Part shown: positions 36,628-45,867 of the stretch, one piece after another | How the letters are laid out: each line of letters opens with the position of its first letter | Numbering within the stretch: the first letter of the stretch is position 1 | Origin: Alteribacillus sp041949975 | GTDB lineage: Bacteria > Bacillota > Bacilli > Bacillales > Marinococcaceae | Reading direction: 5' to 3' | Length of the DNA stretch: 64,000 nucleotides | Assembly (NCBI RefSeq): GCF_041949975.1 | Contig: NZ_JBHFQG010000007.1 | Span: forward strand, 93,757-157,756 | Made by a program: the position numbers and the translations under genes | The notes under the pieces: model-generated | The model's database searches: none | What the model saw: the letters and a program-made list of their open reading frames with translations, nothing else | What the model was told of the DNA's origin: nothing

Positions 36628-36824
36628 ACACACAGGCAATATCTTAAAAAGGCCTGCTCACTACCGCCGAAAGCGGAAAGAAAAAGTTCAGTACTTTATT
36701 CTCGGTAAAGGTAGTGTTACAATAAATAGCATAATAAAATCAATCTGTTTGCTCATGATTAGTATTACCCATATGTTAGCAAACAAATCATATATTTTAG
36801 GACAATAGCGGGAGGAATTAGAAG

Positions 36825-37709
36825 ATGGCAGATAGAGGAACAGATAGAGTAAAACGTGGAATGGCAGAAATGCAAAAAGGCGGCGTCATCATGGACGTGG
36901 TGAATGCAGAACAAGCAAAGATTGCAGAAGAAGCTGGCGCTGTAGCGGTTATGGCGCTAGAGCGGGTACCGGCAGATATTAGGGCAGCTGGCGGAGTAGC
37001 TCGGATGGCTGACCCGACAATCGTAGAGGAAGTAATGAATGCTGTATCCATCCCTGTTATGGCTAAAGCACGTATTGGTCATATTGTGGAGGCGAGAGTT
37101 TTAGAAGCTCTTGGGGTAGACTATATTGATGAAAGTGAAGTATTAACTCCCGCAGATGAGGTTTATCATCTAGATAAAAGCGAATATACCGTACCTTTCG
37201 TATGCGGTGCGCGTGATTTGGGCGAAGCCCTTCGACGCGTTGGGGAAGGTGCTTCTATGCTCCGAACAAAAGGAGAACCTGGGACAGGCAACATCGTAGA
37301 AGCTGTTCGTCATATGAGAATGGTGCAATCTCAAGTGAAAAAGGTTACTGGGTTGTCAAAGGATGAACTCATGACAGAAGCGAAAAACTTGGGAGCCCCT
37401 TATGGATTGCTGCTTGAAATTAAAGAAAATGGAAGATTGCCTGTAGTGAACTTTGCTGCTGGCGGTGTCGCAACTCCATCTGATGCGGCGCTTATGATGC
37501 AGTTAGGTGCAGACGGCGTATTCGTAGGTTCGGGTATTTTCAAATCAGATGAACCAGATAAATTTGCACGTGCAATTGTAGAAGCAACGACTCATTATGA
37601 AGATTATGAATTGATTGGGCGTTTATCCAAAGGTCTCGGCACTGCGATGAAAGGTATGGAAATTTCTAATCTCGAACCTTCTGAACGTATGCAGGACCGC
37701 GGCTGGTAA
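36825..37709 (+). CDS. pdxS: Pyridoxal 5'-phosphate synthase, PdxS subunit
   Basis: 294 aa TIM barrel that makes PLP from ribose 5-phosphate, glyceraldehyde 3-phosphate and ammonia. The catalytic Lys region is MAKARIGHIVEARVLE near residue 80, and the second Lys lies in the RMVQSQVKKVTGL segment. GGAGGAATTAGAAG site. It precedes pdxT by 50 bases; the two form a 12+12 complex. Confidence 0.97.
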   Translation: MADRGTDRVKRGMAEMQKGGVIMDVVNAEQAKIAEEAGAVAVMALERVPADIRAAGGVARMADPTIVEEVMNAVSIPVMAKARIGHIVEARVLEALGVDYIDESEVLTPADEVYHLDKSEYTVPFVCGARDLGEALRRVGEGASMLRTKGEPGTGNIVEAVRHMRMVQSQVKKVTGLSKDELMTEAKNLGAPYGLLLEIKENGRLPVVNFAAGGVATPSDAALMMQLGADGVFVGSGIFKSDEPDKFARAIVEATTHYEDYELIGRLSKGLGTAMKGMEISNLEPSERMQDRGW

Positions 37710-37759
37710 AATCTACCCTCATCGTATCTTTTATCGTATATATGTGAAGGAGGGTTCCC

Positions 37760-38365
37760 ATGATAAAAATAGGAGTACTAGCGCTGCAGGGAGCTGTTCG
37801 TGAACACGTGAAATCTTTACAAGCACCCGATGTAGAGGTCAAGGTAGTAAAGCGTGTGGAGCAGCTGGCCGAACTTGATGGTTTAGTTTTTCCCGGCGGA
37901 GAAAGTACCACCATGCGCCGTTTAGTTGGTAAATATGGATTTTTTGAGCCGTTGCAGCAGTTTGCTGAAGCAGGAAAACCTGTTTTCGGCACGTGTGCCG
38001 GGTTAATTTTAATGGCTGAAGATATTAAAGGCGAACCTCGAGGCTATCTTCAATTAATGGATATGGAAGTTCAGCGAAATGCTTTTGGCCGCCAACGGGA
38101 AAGTTTTGAAACAAAGCTTTTTGTCAAAGATGTAGGTGAAGAAGTCGAAGCAGTATTTATTCGTGCGCCGCTTATTACTGGTGTAGGAAAAGAAGTGGAT
38201 GTTCTTTCTGAATATGAAGGAGAGATTGTAGCTGCAAGACAAAGTCATTTACTAGCTTGTTCATTTCATCCAGAATTAACAGAGGATGCGCGTTTCCATC
38301 AATATTTTGTACAAATGGTTAGAGAATCAAAAGAAACAACTGCTGATTCAATGGCAGTGACATAA
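37760..38365 (+). CDS. pdxT: Pyridoxal 5'-phosphate synthase, glutaminase subunit PdxT
   Basis: 201 aa class-I glutaminase. Motifs are GGESTTMRRL near residue 45, catalytic Cys in FGTCAGLI near 79, and the His-Glu pair in SFHPELTEDARFH near 170. It delivers ammonia to PdxS. GAAGGAGGG site. Confidence 0.97.
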   Translation: MIKIGVLALQGAVREHVKSLQAPDVEVKVVKRVEQLAELDGLVFPGGESTTMRRLVGKYGFFEPLQQFAEAGKPVFGTCAGLILMAEDIKGEPRGYLQLMDMEVQRNAFGRQRESFETKLFVKDVGEEVEAVFIRAPLITGVGKEVDVLSEYEGEIVAARQSHLLACSFHPELTEDARFHQYFVQMVRESKETTADSMAVT

Positions 38366-38379
38366 AAAAAGCATGGAAG

Positions 38380-38606
38380 GGCATTAGTAATTGCATTTCT
38401 GATACCCAGAGAGCCGGTGGTTGGTGTGAACCGGCTGCAGAATGTAATGAATCCCGCTCTGAGTAAGAGAGTGAAAAGAAGTAGTTCTCTTCGTTTTATC
38501 CGCGTTACTGGGTTCAAAGAGGCAGGGATAATATCCATTTATCTTTGCAATTTGGGTGGCAACGCGGGCTATTCCCGTCCCTTTTGAATAAGGGGCGGGT
38601 TTTTTC
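38380..38606 (+). promoter_or_regulatory. T-box riboswitch leader of serS
   Basis: The pdxT-serS space has T-box hallmarks: CCAGAGAGCCGGTGGTTGG in stem I, the T-box core TTGGGTGGCAACGCGGG (38552-38568) and a terminator CCCGTCCCTT/AAGGGGCGGG with TTTTTT (38573-38606). A likely specifier is TCC (Ser) at 38452-38454 in GAATCCCGCTCTGAG, though its exact position is not certain. Uncharged tRNA-Ser should stabilise the antiterminator and switch serS on. Confidence 0.88.
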
Positions 38607-38723
38607 ACGCCAGATGCGAATCTTATGATCAAGCGCGCATTTGCAGACGTTATGCTCTAACTAAATCAACTTTTACTTAAATTATTATTACAATCGAAAA
38701 GTTTAGCTGAAGGAGGTTTTTAT

Positions 38724-40004
38724 ATGCTAGATGTAAAAAGACTTCGAAATAACTTTGACGAAGTAAAACAAAAGCTAGACAAACGAGGAGAAAATGTAAG
38801 TGAAATCGACAAATTTCAAGAACTAGATGAAAAACGAAGAACTCTTATCCAAAAAACAGAAGAATTGAAACAGCGAAGAAATACAGTTTCTCAAGAAGTA
38901 GCAAAGCTTAAAAGAGAAAAGAAAGATGCCGATCACTTAATAAAAGAAACAAAAGAAGTTTCTGCCAACATTAAAGCGTTTGATGAAGAATTAAAGGAAG
39001 TGGAAGATAAGCTGAACACCCTCATACTTCGCATTCCAAATATTCCTCATGAAAGTGTCCCATATGGAGAAGATGAGACGGATAACGAGGAAATTCGTAA
39101 ATGGGGAAATATACCTTTTTTTCCTTTTGAGACAAAAGCACATTGGGACCTTGCCGATGAATTACAAATGATGGATTTTGAAAGAGGATCAAAAGTAACA
39201 GGCAGCCGATTTGTATTTTATAAAGGTGCTGGAGCAAGATTAGAACGTGCTTTGATTAATTTTATGATGGATTTGCATGAAGAAGAGCATGGCTATGAGG
39301 AGCTTCTTCCTCCTTACATGGTGAACCGTGATAGTATGACAGGAACAGGGCAGTTACCTAAGTTTGAAGAAGATGCATTTAAAATTAGAGAAGAAGATTA
39401 CTTTTTGATTCCTACAGCCGAAGTTCCAGTGACGAATCTGTATCGCGATGAAATTTTAAAAGCAGAAGACCTGCCGCTGGCCTATGCTGCTTACAGTGCT
39501 TGTTTTCGTTCAGAGGCTGGTTCAGCAGGAAGGGATACCCGAGGTTTAATTCGTCAGCATCAATTTAATAAAGTAGAGCTTGTACGTTTTGTAAAACCGG
39601 AAGATTCTTATGATGAATTAGAAAAATTAACAGGACACGCGGAAAAAGTTCTTCAGCTTTTAGAACTCCCATATCGTGTTATGAATATGTGCAGCGGGGA
39701 CCTTGGCTTTACTGCTGCTAAAAAGTACGATATTGAAGTGTGGCTGCCAAGTTATGAAGGTTATAAAGAAATTTCTTCCTGCAGTAATTTCGAAGATTTC
39801 CAAGCGCGCCGTGCTAATATACGATTTAAACGTGATCAAAAATCCAAAACAGAATTTGTTCATACGTTGAATGGTTCAGGTTTGGCTGTGGGAAGAACAG
39901 TGGCAGCCATTATGGAAAATTATCAGCAAGAAGATGGAAGCATTCAAATTCCACACGTCCTACGGGTATATATGGGTAACAAAGAATATATCACAAAGAA
40001 ATAA
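38724..40004 (+). CDS. serS: Seryl-tRNA synthetase
   Basis: 426 aa class II synthetase. The N-terminal coiled-coil arm (about residues 30-100) contacts the long variable arm of tRNA-Ser. Motif 2 (FRSEAGSAGRDTRGLIRQHQF) and motif 3 (NGSGLAVGRT) are intact. GAAGGAGG site. It is controlled by the T-box leader; the only tRNA-Ser in the window lies 7 kb downstream. Confidence 0.97.
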   Translation: MLDVKRLRNNFDEVKQKLDKRGENVSEIDKFQELDEKRRTLIQKTEELKQRRNTVSQEVAKLKREKKDADHLIKETKEVSANIKAFDEELKEVEDKLNTLILRIPNIPHESVPYGEDETDNEEIRKWGNIPFFPFETKAHWDLADELQMMDFERGSKVTGSRFVFYKGAGARLERALINFMMDLHEEEHGYEELLPPYMVNRDSMTGTGQLPKFEEDAFKIREEDYFLIPTAEVPVTNLYRDEILKAEDLPLAYAAYSACFRSEAGSAGRDTRGLIRQHQFNKVELVRFVKPEDSYDELEKLTGHAEKVLQLLELPYRVMNMCSGDLGFTAAKKYDIEVWLPSYEGYKEISSCSNFEDFQARRANIRFKRDQKSKTEFVHTLNGSGLAVGRTVAAIMENYQQEDGSIQIPHVLRVYMGNKEYITKK

Positions 40005-40013
40005 AAAGAAGAG

Positions 40014-40050
40014 AAAGAAGGCGGATTTTCATAATTGCCTTCTTTTTTTG
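40014..40050 (+). terminator. Terminator after serS
   Basis: AGAAGGC / GCCTTCT with an A/T loop is followed by seven T. Confidence 0.8.
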
Positions 40051-40064
40051 TCAAAAATATTGAA

Positions 40065-40079
40065 TTGAAAGCGCTACCA
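40065..40079. promoter_or_regulatory. Candidate CcpA cre site
   Basis: TTGAAAGCGCTACCA matches the catabolite-response consensus WTGNAANCGNWNNCW at every fixed position. It lies about 90 bases upstream of the -35 of the Lrp/opp promoter. Carbon-source control of peptide uptake is inferred. Confidence 0.55.
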
Positions 40080-40168
40080 ATATATGATTCAAATGAATGA
40101 TAATTTATTCTGTAAATACTTATAGAGAATAATATATCAAAAAGATTCCAAAAAAACAGAAAACTATA

Positions 40169-40197
40169 TTGCAATATTGGAAACAATTACTTATAAT
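40169..40197 (+). promoter_or_regulatory. Promoter of the Lrp-type regulator gene
   Basis: TTGCAA (40169-40174) and TATAAT (40192-40197) are 17 bases apart, about 115 bases before the start codon. Confidence 0.7.
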
Positions 40198-40313
40198 AAC
40201 CTTAATTATAGGTTTTTCTACGAATTCATAAAGAAAGATACTATAGTCCTGTTTTTTTCGTAACGTGAAGACGAAAATATTTATTAAATAGTAAATGAAA
40301 AGAAGTGAAGTGT

Positions 40314-40766
40314 ATGAAAACTTTAGACCAAACTGATCTTTTAATTTTGGGGTACCTTCAGGAAAATGGGAAACGTTCTTATAGTGAAATAGCCCGCTTT
40401 CTTGATGTTAGTGAAGGTACAGTACGTTCGCGGATTAATAAAATGTTAAACAACAATGTTTTCGAGTTTATCATTCATACGAATCCAAACAAAGTTGGGC
40501 TGCAGGTCCAGGCAATCATAGGCTTATCTACAAAACTTGGAAAGCAGGAGAAAATTGCTGAATGCTTACAATCTTATTCTGAAGTACGTTTTATTGGCGC
40601 GTTTTCAGGAAAACACGATTTGATTATACAAGCTTATTTCAGAAATAATGAGGATTTAGTTAACTTTGTTAACGATGAACTTTCTCAGATTGACGGAATT
40701 TTGAATGCGGATGTAAATGTGGAATTAAAACAATATAAAGATTCGTTTTCTTATATACTCCCTTAA
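40314..40766 (+). CDS. Lrp/AsnC-family transcriptional regulator
   Basis: 150 aa. The N-terminal helix-turn-helix (LQENGKRSYSEIARFLDVSE, residues 15-35) and the C-terminal RAM/AsnC ligand domain (GAFSGKHDLIIQAYF) are clear. I chose ATG 40314 over a GTG three codons earlier. It lies 54 bases before the oligopeptide transporter genes, and no terminator intervenes, so it probably regulates them in response to amino acids; this is inference. Confidence 0.85.
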   Translation: MKTLDQTDLLILGYLQENGKRSYSEIARFLDVSEGTVRSRINKMLNNNVFEFIIHTNPNKVGLQVQAIIGLSTKLGKQEKIAECLQSYSEVRFIGAFSGKHDLIIQAYFRNNEDLVNFVNDELSQIDGILNADVNVELKQYKDSFSYILP

Positions 40767-40820
40767 ACATCGATTGAAAAATCTTGACATCTTGACACTA
40801 AACATAAGCGGGGTGGGTGC

Positions 40821-41828
40821 ATGACAAGTGAAACGCTGCTGGATGTGAAGGGGTTAAAAACTTATTTTTCTCTTGAAAGTAATAAAACGGCTAAAGCAGT
40901 CGATGGAGTCGACTTTGACATACATAAAGGTGAAACTGTAGCTTTAGTCGGAGAATCAGGGAGCGGTAAAAGTATTACTGCGATGTCAATTATGCGGCTT
41001 ATACCCGAACCACCGGGAAAAATTGTAGAAGGGTCCATGAAGCTGGAGGGGAAAGAATTACTTCAACTTTCTCATAAACAGATGAATAAAGTACGGGGCA
41101 ATGAGATTGGAATGATATTTCAAGAACCCCTTACTTCCTTAAACCCTGTATTTACAGTAGGGATGCAAATAGCTGAACCGTTACGAAAACATAAAAAAAT
41201 GAAGAAAAAAGAAGCATATAAAAAAGCTGTCGAGCTATTAAAAATGGTAGGTTTTCCAAATGCAGAACAAACAGTAAATGAGTATCCTCATCAACTATCC
41301 GGAGGAATGAGGCAAAGGGTAGTTATTGCTATTGCCATGGCTTGTAACCCTAAACTGCTGATTGCGGATGAACCGACTACCGCTCTTGATGTTACCATTC
41401 AAGCTCAAATTCTTGATCTGATGAAAGAATTAAAAGAACAAACTAATTCAGCCATTCTTATGATTACCCACGATCTGGGAGTGGTAGCTGAAATGGCCGA
41501 TAAGATTATGGTGATGTACGGAGGTCAGATCATCGAAAAAGCTACAGTAAAAGAATTGTTCAATAATCCGAAGCATCCTTATACGGTGGGACTTTTAGCA
41601 AGTATGCCGAGAATAGAAGATGAAAAAGAAAGATTGGAATCTATTCAAGGAACAGTGCCGCCTTCTCATTCTTTCCCGGAAGGGTGTCGTTTTGCACCAA
41701 GGTGTAAGCATGCTATGGATGCTTGTACAAAAGCAGTGCCGGAACTAATAGAAAGTGAGAATAACCACAAGGTGCGATGTATTTTGTATAACGGGGAGGA
41801 GGTCATAATTCATGACAGTCATCAATGA
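40821..41828 (+). CDS. Oligopeptide/dipeptide ABC transporter ATPase (OppD/DppD type)
   Basis: 335 aa. Walker A GESGSGKSITAMS near residue 45, signature LSGGMRQRV near 155 and Walker B LLIADEPTTALD near 180. The C-terminal oligopeptide-type extension has the spaced cysteines C-x7-C-x6-C. It couples ATP hydrolysis to peptide import. It overlaps the next gene by 17 bases. Confidence 0.94.
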   Translation: MTSETLLDVKGLKTYFSLESNKTAKAVDGVDFDIHKGETVALVGESGSGKSITAMSIMRLIPEPPGKIVEGSMKLEGKELLQLSHKQMNKVRGNEIGMIFQEPLTSLNPVFTVGMQIAEPLRKHKKMKKKEAYKKAVELLKMVGFPNAEQTVNEYPHQLSGGMRQRVVIAIAMACNPKLLIADEPTTALDVTIQAQILDLMKELKEQTNSAILMITHDLGVVAEMADKIMVMYGGQIIEKATVKELFNNPKHPYTVGLLASMPRIEDEKERLESIQGTVPPSHSFPEGCRFAPRCKHAMDACTKAVPELIESENNHKVRCILYNGEEVIIHDSHQ

Positions 41829-42858
41829 ATCCAAAGAAGCGCAAGATAACCTTCTTACCCCGCAGCAGCCAAAAGAAAAATTACTAGAAGTGAAAAACTT
41901 AAAAAAGTTTTTTCCTGTGAAAGGCGGTATTTTAAAAAGAACTATTGGCCACGTAAAGGCTGTTGATGATGTATCTTTGAGCGTTTATCAAGGTGAAACA
42001 CTAGGGGTCGTTGGGGAATCAGGATCAGGAAAATCAACACTTGGCCGTTTAATATTAAAACTGCTTGATCCTACAGAAGGTCAAATTGTTTTTAATGGAA
42101 ATGATATAACGAGCTATTCCCAACGAAAAGTACGTCCTCATCGAAAGGATATGCAGATGATCTTTCAAGATCCATACGGTTCACTAAATCCGAGAATGAG
42201 CGTAGGGGAATTAATTGAGGAACCAATGATGCTGCATGATCGTTTGACGAAAAAAGAACGCCAGAACAGGGTTATTGAGCTTCTTGACACGGTAGGTCTT
42301 GGCGGAGAGGCACGGTTTAAGTATCCGCACGAATTTTCAGGAGGACAGCGCCAGAGAATTGGAATCGCACGTGCGCTTTCTACACGCCCTAAATTTATTA
42401 TTGGTGATGAACCTGTTTCTGCATTGGATGTGTCTGTTCAGTCACAAGTACTCAATTTAATGGATGATTTGCAAAAGGAATTTAATCTCACATACTTATT
42501 TATTGCACATGATTTAAGCGTTGTTAAACATATTAGTGACCGGGTTGCAGTTATGTATTTAGGGAGAATAGCAGAAGTTGCTCCGAAACATTCGTTGTAT
42601 AAGCAGCCGCTTCATCCTTATACGAAAGCACTTATTTCCGCTGTTCCGGACCCAGATGTGAATAGAAAGAGGGAAAAAATTAAGCTCGAAGGAGATATGC
42701 CAAGTCCGTCGAATCCTCCTGCTGGCTGTCCTTTTCATACCAGGTGTCCTGAAGCGCATGAAAGATGCCGTTCTGAACGCCCTGAATTAACAAATATGGG
42801 CAATGAACATTATGTTGCCTGTCATCTCTATACAGAATCTTATAAAACCAATACGTAA
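41812..42858 (+). CDS. Oligopeptide/dipeptide ABC transporter ATPase (OppF/DppF type)
   Basis: 348 aa. Walker A GESGSGKSTLGR near residue 70, signature FSGGQRQRIG near 170, Walker B FIIGDEPVSALD near 195 and the C-terminal Cys cluster CPFHTRCPEAHERC. It is the second ATPase of the heterodimer, translationally coupled to the OppD-type gene; GGGGAGGAGG lies inside the upstream gene. Confidence 0.94.
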   Translation: MTVINESKEAQDNLLTPQQPKEKLLEVKNLKKFFPVKGGILKRTIGHVKAVDDVSLSVYQGETLGVVGESGSGKSTLGRLILKLLDPTEGQIVFNGNDITSYSQRKVRPHRKDMQMIFQDPYGSLNPRMSVGELIEEPMMLHDRLTKKERQNRVIELLDTVGLGGEARFKYPHEFSGGQRQRIGIARALSTRPKFIIGDEPVSALDVSVQSQVLNLMDDLQKEFNLTYLFIAHDLSVVKHISDRVAVMYLGRIAEVAPKHSLYKQPLHPYTKALISAVPDPDVNRKREKIKLEGDMPSPSNPPAGCPFHTRCPEAHERCRSERPELTNMGNEHYVACHLYTESYKTNT

Positions 42859-42948
42859 AAATTTGCATTCTCACAGGGAGGTGAAGCCAGCTTTGTAGTT
42901 GGTTGCTGCGTTTAAAACGATTCCAAAATATTTAGGGGGGAACAAAAA

Positions 42949-44736
42949 GTGAAGAAGAAAAGTTTTCTGTTTTTCTTAATGGTACTTCTTTCCTTCGGGT
43001 TTATTCTTGCTGCTTGCAGCGGCGGAGATGAACCGACAGAAGGCGAGGAGACAGACACTGCTGAAGGGGAAGACGTAACGGAAGAAGGAGAAGAGTCAGC
43101 CGGGGAACCACAAGATGGAGGTATGATTACAGCTGCCATGTATTCTGCACCAGGCGGACAGTTTAATCCTATATTCTATGAAGATGCATATGAAGCGAAT
43201 ATTCTAGATTTTACACATGAATCCTTAGTTGCTCAGGATGAGAATCTGGAGTTTATTCCAGAATTAGCTCATGATTGGGAGTTCAATGACGATCAAACTG
43301 AACTTACTTATTTCCTTGAAGAAGGCGTTACCTGGCATGATGGAGAAGAGTTTACGGCGGACGATGTAGTATTCACCTTTACATCAATTGCTGACCCGGA
43401 ATACGTAAATTCTGGAGGAGTGCGAACTGATTATGTTAATAAACTTGTTGGTTATGAAGAATACGCTGCCGGGGAAGCAGATGAACTAGAAGGTGTACAA
43501 TCAGAAGATGATTATACCGTGACGTTTACCTTTGAAGAACCTAATGTGACAGCTCTTTATAACACTAGTTTTCCGATTATTCCAGAACATGTTTTTGCTG
43601 ATGTAGCTGTAGAAGATATGCCTGAGAATTCTGCTTCTATTAATGCGGGTGAAGTGGTTGGCACAGGGCCCTTCCAGCTTACTGATATGCAAGAGGGGGA
43701 ACAGTATGTTTTAGAGAAACATGAAGATTATTGGAAAGGGGAACCTCACTTAGATGGAATACAATGGCAGGTTATTGACCAGGAAATAATGACAGGAATG
43801 TTTGAAAACGGTGAACTTGATTTGGTAAAAGATCCAGGCGGGGTGCCAAAAGCTGACATCGAAACAGTAGAGCAGATGGATCACATTACGATGTTTGAAC
43901 AGCAGGATCTAGGTTATCAACTCCTTGGTTTTAGACATAATAGAGGACCTAATGACTCCGTCACTGATACAGATACATGGGAACCAAATGAAAAAGTACA
44001 GGATAAACAACTTCGTCAGGCAATTGCTCATGCTATAAATCGTGAAGGAATTATTGAAGGATTGCTTTATGGCAGCGGTGAAGTATTGAACGCGCCATTC
44101 CCGGAAGCGTCCTGGGCATTTGATCCGGATGCGGTCCATCAATATGAGTATAGTGAAGAAAAAGCAAATGAACTCTTAGATGAAGCAGGTTATGAAGATA
44201 CAAATGGAGATGGATTCCGTGAGAATCCAGATGGAGAAGAGTTTGTATTAAATCTTGATTATCCAACTGGAAATAAAGTACGGGAGCGAAGTGCGCCGGT
44301 CATTCAAGAGAATCTTGAAGCAGTAGGGTTGAAAGTAGATCTTCGAAATCCACGGGAAGCTGCTGCACACTTTGAAGAATTAGAAAAAAATGATACAGAT
44401 TGGGACATGTATCTGGCAGGATGGAGTCTTGCTTCTGGAGATCCAGATCCTAACGGCATTCACGGTTCTGAATCGGCATATAACTATTTGCGCTGGGATA
44501 ATGAAGAAAGCGACCAGCTTATCCAAGAAGCAATGCAGGCACCGGAAGCTTTTGAATTAGATTACCGTAAAGAAAAATACTCTGAATGGGCAGAGTTATT
44601 CTCAGAAGAGCTTCCAGAGATTCCGCTTTATTCTGAAAATCATGTGTTTGCACACAACAGCAGTTTGCATGGCATTACGAAAAAACCTCATACCATAGTG
44701 GATGATTCTCACGAATGGTGGTTGGAACAAGAATAA
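42949..44736 (+). CDS. Peptide-binding lipoprotein (SBP family 5, OppA/DppE type)
   Basis: 595 aa. The signal peptide ends in lipobox ILAAC (Cys about residue 22), followed by an acidic linker and the family-5 solute-binding fold. It captures peptides outside the cell for the OppBCDF channel. The mature protein is extremely rich in Asp/Glu, as expected for an extracellular protein of a salt-loving bacterium. GTG start after GGGGGGAAC. Confidence 0.93.
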   Translation: MKKKSFLFFLMVLLSFGFILAACSGGDEPTEGEETDTAEGEDVTEEGEESAGEPQDGGMITAAMYSAPGGQFNPIFYEDAYEANILDFTHESLVAQDENLEFIPELAHDWEFNDDQTELTYFLEEGVTWHDGEEFTADDVVFTFTSIADPEYVNSGGVRTDYVNKLVGYEEYAAGEADELEGVQSEDDYTVTFTFEEPNVTALYNTSFPIIPEHVFADVAVEDMPENSASINAGEVVGTGPFQLTDMQEGEQYVLEKHEDYWKGEPHLDGIQWQVIDQEIMTGMFENGELDLVKDPGGVPKADIETVEQMDHITMFEQQDLGYQLLGFRHNRGPNDSVTDTDTWEPNEKVQDKQLRQAIAHAINREGIIEGLLYGSGEVLNAPFPEASWAFDPDAVHQYEYSEEKANELLDEAGYEDTNGDGFRENPDGEEFVLNLDYPTGNKVRERSAPVIQENLEAVGLKVDLRNPREAAAHFEELEKNDTDWDMYLAGWSLASGDPDPNGIHGSESAYNYLRWDNEESDQLIQEAMQAPEAFELDYRKEKYSEWAELFSEELPEIPLYSENHVFAHNSSLHGITKKPHTIVDDSHEWWLEQE

Positions 44737-44794
44737 AATGAATGTGGAATTGCCAGGAGCGTTTCGGAAGCACCATGCCATCCGCCCCTGAACT

Positions 44795-44848
44795 ATATGG
44801 ATTTAGGAAAATTTTAGTCTCTGATTGAAATTTTTCTAAGTCCAATAT
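44795..44848 (+). promoter_or_regulatory. Long stem-loop between binding protein and permease genes
   Basis: ATATGGATTTAGGAAAATTT pairs with AAATTTTTCTAAGTCCAATAT-type sequence across a 15-base loop, with no T-run after it. It resembles intercistronic stems that protect the abundant binding-protein mRNA from 3' decay and lower permease expression. Function is inferred. Confidence 0.5.
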
Positions 44849-44889
44849 GTTTTTGATACCTTTTCAGGAAAGTAGGAGGAGAAGAAAAC

Positions 44890-45855
44890 ATGTATAAATA
44901 TGTCATACGCAGGATCCTACTTTTTATCCCTATGTTAATTGCTGTTTCCTTCATTGTATTCATGCTTGCCTATTTCGCCCCAGGTGATCCACTGACAGGC
45001 GAAAATATAGATCCGACGGTGGACGCCGAAGTGTTTGAACAACGAAGAGAAGCATTAGGGTTAAATGATCCACTTCATATTCAATACTTAAATTGGCTCG
45101 GTTCGGTGGCTAAAGGTGAATTAGGAGACTCTATTAACTATAATGGCCGCACGGTTGAAGGGCTGATTATGTCTAGAATAGACAACACTATATACTTATC
45201 TGTTTTTTCTTTATTTATTACTATAATAGTTGCTTTGCCTATTGGTATTTACTCTGCTAGAAAGCCTTATTCTCTTTTAGACTATGGCACCACCACATTT
45301 GCTTTTTTAGGGCTTGCTACTCCTAACTTTTTTGCTGGTTTATTGCTTATTTATCTTTTTGCATTTCAGCTGGGGTGGTTTCCATCACAAGGATCTATTT
45401 CAAATGTTGGATTAAGCGGTTTTGAGTATTTTATCGATAAAATAAGACATCTGATTTTACCGGGGATCACGCTCGGATTAGCCAGCACAGCTATTTATAT
45501 GAGGTACATGCGGAGTGAAATGCTTGATGTGATGGGAAGCGATTTTATTCGAACGGCAAAAGCTAAAGGAATGGGAGATAGAAGTGTATTATACAAGCAT
45601 ACGCTTCGTAATGCCCTTATTCCAATTATTACTTTGCTTGGATTTGAGTTTGGGATGCTATTAAGCGGAGCGGTCATAACAGAAGCTGTATTCAATTACC
45701 CTGGTCTCGGTACTTTGTTTCTAGAATCAATCGTCAACCGGGATTACCCCGTCATCATGGGGATAAACCTAATTCTCTCGGTAACCATTTTAATTGGGAA
45801 TCTATTGGCTGATATATTTTATGCCGTGGTAGATCCGAGAATTAGATACGATTAA
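44890..45855 (+). CDS. Peptide ABC transporter permease (OppB/DppB type)
   Basis: 321 aa with six transmembrane segments; MYKYVIRRILLFIPMLIAVSF is the typical N-terminal helix (given in part). The coupling helix is RTAKAKGMGDRSVLYKHTLRNAL. It forms half of the peptide channel. AGGAGGAG site. 12 bases before the next gene. Confidence 0.94.
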   Translation: MYKYVIRRILLFIPMLIAVSFIVFMLAYFAPGDPLTGENIDPTVDAEVFEQRREALGLNDPLHIQYLNWLGSVAKGELGDSINYNGRTVEGLIMSRIDNTIYLSVFSLFITIIVALPIGIYSARKPYSLLDYGTTTFAFLGLATPNFFAGLLLIYLFAFQLGWFPSQGSISNVGLSGFEYFIDKIRHLILPGITLGLASTAIYMRYMRSEMLDVMGSDFIRTAKAKGMGDRSVLYKHTLRNALIPIITLLGFEFGMLLSGAVITEAVFNYPGLGTLFLESIVNRDYPVIMGINLILSVTILIGNLLADIFYAVVDPRIRYD

Positions 45856-45867
45856 GGGGGGAAGGTT

